Source of the DNA: Pseudomonas sp. M47T1
GTDB taxonomy: Bacteria > Pseudomonadota > Gammaproteobacteria > Pseudomonadales > Pseudomonadaceae
Assembly (NCBI RefSeq): GCF_000263855.1
Contig: NZ_AJWX01000020.1
Location: 53,280-117,279, forward strand
Length of the DNA stretch: 64,000 nucleotides
Direction: 5' to 3'
In this document: piece after piece, positions 61,060-64,000 of the stretch
Numbering within the stretch: position 1 is the first letter of the stretch
How the letters are laid out: each line of letters starts with the position of its first letter
The notes under the pieces: generated by a model
What the model was told of the DNA's origin: nothing
Databases searched by the model: none
The model's input: only the letters and a program-made list of their open reading frames with translations
Program-made: the position numbers and the translations under genes

Positions 61060-64000
61060 TCAGCTTCCTGCTATAAACGTCACCGCTTTCGTGAGTGAAA
61101 ACTGATAACCGACCATTCTATTTGCGCCAATGTAGAACGTGACAACCGGCCCAGCAGGAATGGTGCCCGTTTCAACAGGACCAACTTTTACAAATTCGAT
61201 CCACGACGGGTATGGATCCCAACTCCCCGCAGCCCCGTGAAGGTCTGCTACGAAATACTTCTCCGGGCTTGGACTGTTAACCGGAAAATAAAGCCTCATG
61301 GCAATACCTTTTATACCGGTCGAGGCTATCGTTGCATCAGTCACAGGTTGGCTACCAATGTGATTGATTTTGAAGCGGGTGGCATGATTAGCCAATACGC
61401 TGTAGCCTCCAGTACCCGAGCGACTGCTGGACACAATTGTTGAGCCATTCGCTAGATTTGACGGCACCGTTACTGTGTCAGAAGCAACAGTGCATGCCAT
61501 ATAAAATGGACCGCCTTGTGTGATGTGACACTCACCCGCTATATTAAAGTAGTAAACGTAAAGCCTGTGAACACTGGACGTTTGGCTCGCCCCCGACGGT
61601 TTTGTCACAGTAAACGAGAGACTTACATTTCGATTATAATTGAGGCTTAAAGCGCTGTAGGGCACGCGAAAACTCATCTCTGCAAGCCGTTCCACTGTCT
61701 GTTCCAGGCTGACGGTTCCCGCGCCAGCCGTGCCTTGCCAAAAAAAAGAAACTCTGTCGCCGATCTGCATGCCCCCATAGAGCGGAATCTGAACGGTTGC
61801 ACCACTTACATCTTTCATTGTATTCAAGGTTGAGGTGGTCAATGTCGCCGACAGCGGATCCGCCTCAACAACATACGGAACCGTCAGCGTCAACGGCAGC
61901 TCGACGCGCACAACATAATGGCGCAATGGGAAAGTGACCGTAGCACCCGCATCCCCTGCAAACGCCACGCTCATCTCCACCATCAACGCACTGCCATCGC
62001 GTAACGCCTGCAACCGCGCCAACGGAATCGAGCGCGTAACGCCACTCAGCGATGTAACGGGCTGGGCACTCGCCAAAGGAATCACGGTGGCACTGCCATC
62101 GGCCAGCGTACCGCGCGCTTCCAACCAGTAAAGCTGGCCTGTGGTCATAAACGGCCACGCGGCCACCGTCGCGGTAGCGTCTACCAGCAGGCGCTGCACA
62201 TCCAGTTCGTCATTCACCGCTTCATTAATGGCGGGCGTTGGCAGCACCGAGCTGGGCAGGGCCAGTACCGTCAAGCTCAACTCCAGCGATGTACCCACCA
62301 CATCATCACCGCGAAACACCACATAATCCACGCGTATGGTCTGGCCCAAGCTCTGGGCGAGGAATTCCCGTGCAATGGGGATGCGCGCCTGCCCCGCCGT
62401 ACTCACGGTAAACCAGAGAATAGCAAGGTAAGTGCCGTCCGGCAGGAACCACACCACGCCCACCACGTCGCCCGGTGCCAGGCGCGCGTCGTTGACGGCC
62501 ACGGTGGCGGTGTTCTCTTCGCTGTTGGTGCCAGGTTTTATCGGGCTCCAGGGGTTGGCGTTCCCTCCTGTGCCGTCCATCACCGAGGGTGCCGGCCAAG
62601 GCTGCTGGCTGGCTTCGCCAATGTTCAAGGTCAGCTTGCGCGAACTACCAAAAATAACGCCGTTACGTCGCACGGCGTACCACACCTCCACGAGGTTGTT
62701 GACGTTACCCAGCACAAAGGGGTCCTTGGCAATCGGCACGACCAGGTTGCCTGCGGCCGGAAAATCCACTTCCACGTTGTAGCTTTGATTGGGCAGGCCA
62801 TGCCAGTGCACGCTGATCTCGTCGCCCGGCTGCAGCACGCCGTTGGGCTTGATCACTACGTCGAGGGAATTGCCGATCAGGTTCGGGTCGACAAAACCGT
62901 TGGCGAACACTGGGTCGGTTTCCGGCGCCGGCAGCGTATTCACTTGCCCAACAACATTCAACTCAAGCTCAAGCGAGGCATATTCCTGCCCGCCAACCGC
63001 CACTTTGTAGCTGACCTTCAGCGACCCGCCGGCCAACGCCGCGGCCAGGTTTTTGTCGACCTGGAAGCTGATATCGCGCCCCACCTGCGATTGCGATTGA
63101 ATGTCCCGTTCGAAGGTGTCATACACATTGCCGCCGCTGGCGCTGGTGCCGTCCCACACCAGCGTCACGCGTTGCCCCACCGCCATGAAGGCATACGCCG
63201 GCACGATCACTTCCTGGGTGCTGCCAGGGATCAGGTCGGGGTTGTAGTCCGGTGGTGTCACGTTGGTGAGGTGCGGCAACGCCAGGGTGACGGGTTGGCC
63301 AATGAGGCTGACCGAAGCACGTGAGGAGCGGCGGCCATTGACGTCGTAATACACCGAGGCTGTGCTGCCCACCAAGGCAGCGGCCTGACCGTTGGGCACG
63401 TACAGGGTCAGGCGGGTGGCGGCCTGGGCAATCACAAACGGCTGGGTGTAGGTCACCTGCGAGCCCAGCACTGGCTGGCCCACCCAGGTCAGCACGCCTT
63501 GGTCGCCCACGGCGAGGTTGCCGTTCACCGGCACCCAGATGGCCACGTCGCCGCCTCCCAGCCCGTCCACATCCAGCACGTCGGCATCATCGGCATCCCT
63601 CACTGCAGGGGCAAGCAAGCCGCCGGGGGCCTCGACGTCGGTGTGAGTGGAAAGGCTGAACAATGACCAGTTTTTCACCACATCGCGAATGTCGTAATTC
63701 ACCACCAGGGCAAGCCCCGGGTTGGCACGAATGATGTCGGCGCTCACCACGATGTTCAGCGGTAAGGTTGGCGTGCTGGCCTCGGCGGCGGTAACGGTAT
63801 GGGTCACGGAAATGCCGGTCCAATACAGCGTGATGACATCCCCCGCGTGGAGGTTTTCATAGCGCGGAATGCCGAGCGTCAGGTCCACGGCACTCGCCGC
63901 ATCGATGACGGCGGGAATGCCGGTGGGTGGCAACAGGTCTTCATTGATGTAGGGCGTGGAAGGGTCCGGGTCGGGGTTGCCTGGCACGCTCACCTTGACC
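61060..64000 (-). CDS. Large Ig-like repeat protein (5' end outside the window)
   Basis: At least 979 residues, still open at the right edge (a GTG at 63993 is probably internal). About seven repeats of roughly 110-120 residues share a motif such as HAGDVITLYWTGIS, AVGDQGVLTWVG, AVGQRVTLVWDG, QPGDEISVHWHG, APGDVVGVVWF and QIGDRVSFFWQG, in bacterial Ig-like style. The last 150 residues (FNIAGECHITQGGPFYMACT to VTFIAGS) are a different domain, encoded by clearly AT-richer DNA. Probably a cell-surface or secreted adhesin-like protein. Secretion signals lie outside the window. Confidence 0.75.
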   Translation of the reverse strand, partial: VKVSVPGNPDPDPSTPYINEDLLPPTGIPAVIDAASAVDLTLGIPRYENLHAGDVITLYWTGISVTHTVTAAEASTPTLPLNIVVSADIIRANPGLALVVNYDIRDVVKNWSLFSLSTHTDVEAPGGLLAPAVRDADDADVLDVDGLGGGDVAIWVPVNGNLAVGDQGVLTWVGQPVLGSQVTYTQPFVIAQAATRLTLYVPNGQAAALVGSTASVYYDVNGRRSSRASVSLIGQPVTLALPHLTNVTPPDYNPDLIPGSTQEVIVPAYAFMAVGQRVTLVWDGTSASGGNVYDTFERDIQSQSQVGRDISFQVDKNLAAALAGGSLKVSYKVAVGGQEYASLELELNVVGQVNTLPAPETDPVFANGFVDPNLIGNSLDVVIKPNGVLQPGDEISVHWHGLPNQSYNVEVDFPAAGNLVVPIAKDPFVLGNVNNLVEVWYAVRRNGVIFGSSRKLTLNIGEASQQPWPAPSVMDGTGGNANPWSPIKPGTNSEENTATVAVNDARLAPGDVVGVVWFLPDGTYLAILWFTVSTAGQARIPIAREFLAQSLGQTIRVDYVVFRGDDVVGTSLELSLTVLALPSSVLPTPAINEAVNDELDVQRLLVDATATVAAWPFMTTGQLYWLEARGTLADGSATVIPLASAQPVTSLSGVTRSIPLARLQALRDGSALMVEMSVAFAGDAGATVTFPLRHYVVRVELPLTLTVPYVVEADPLSATLTTSTLNTMKDVSGATVQIPLYGGMQIGDRVSFFWQGTAGAGTVSLEQTVERLAEMSFRVPYSALSLNYNRNVSLSFTVTKPSGASQTSSVHRLYVYYFNIAGECHITQGGPFYMACTVASDTVTVPSNLANGSTIVSSSRSGTGGYSVLANHATRFKINHIGSQPVTDATIASTGIKGIAMRLYFPVNSPSPEKYFVADLHGAAGSWDPYPSWIEFVKVGPVETGTIPAGPVVTFYIGANRMVGYQFSLTKAVTFIAGS

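Noticed and set aside
1..64000. Prophage, integron, IS element or CRISPR array
   Set aside because: No integrase, transposase, phage structural gene, cas gene or regularly spaced direct repeats were seen.

Overview
The window is GC-rich, gene-dense bacterial DNA of Pseudomonas type. The signs are REP-like palindromes of the Pseudomonas kind, a PQQ glucose dehydrogenase, D-glucarate genes, and many LysR, GntR, TetR and IclR regulators paired with transporters. I infer a P. putida/P. fluorescens-group organism. I see no rRNA or tRNA genes, CRISPR array, intact prophage or insertion sequence.

Layout. 1-9.8 kb: the N-terminal part of membrane glucose dehydrogenase (gcd, cut by the left edge), a GAF-domain protein, a D-glucarate module (carboxylate permease plus gudD; gudP with a divergent LysR gene) and a solitary PBP2 between the two halves. 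9.8-11.1 kb: decayed MFS and LysR remnants next to an orphan hypothetical gene. 11.4-19.0 kb: a nitrogen module with 5-oxoprolinase pxpABC, a LysR regulator, a polar amino-acid ABC transporter (binding protein plus a fused permease-ATPase), a GntR regulator and a DUF1989 enzyme. 19.1-25.5 kb: an RND efflux system with TetR regulator and NodT-type outer-membrane factor. 25.6-30.0 kb: a MarR/MFS drug-resistance pair, then a saccharopine-dehydrogenase-like enzyme with its LysR regulator.

30-41 kb is the most interesting part. A FecI-like sigma factor lies divergent to a TonB-dependent receptor followed by a periplasmic M19 dipeptidase. Converging on these is a five-gene same-strand run: TonB receptor, orphan sulfonate-type binding protein, 2-oxoglutarate/Fe(II) oxygenase, tRNA-dependent cyclodipeptide synthase (XYP type) and MFS exporter. 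This looks like a compact, possibly undescribed pathway that makes, oxidises and exports a cyclodipeptide, linked to outer-membrane uptake.

41-64 kb: alpha/beta hydrolase, NUDIX hydrolase, FAD monooxygenase with TetR regulator, an FeS-type photolyase operon, an IclR-controlled EmrAB/OMF tripartite pump, several MFS exporters, an SDR, a TPR protein, small candidate membrane proteins, an unknown two-TM coiled-coil protein, DUF1345, and at the right edge a large protein of Ig-like repeats with a compositionally different C-terminal domain.

Start sites were revised where a Shine-Dalgarno sequence or family length argued against the longest frame. Functions rest on motif recognition by eye; no database search was run.
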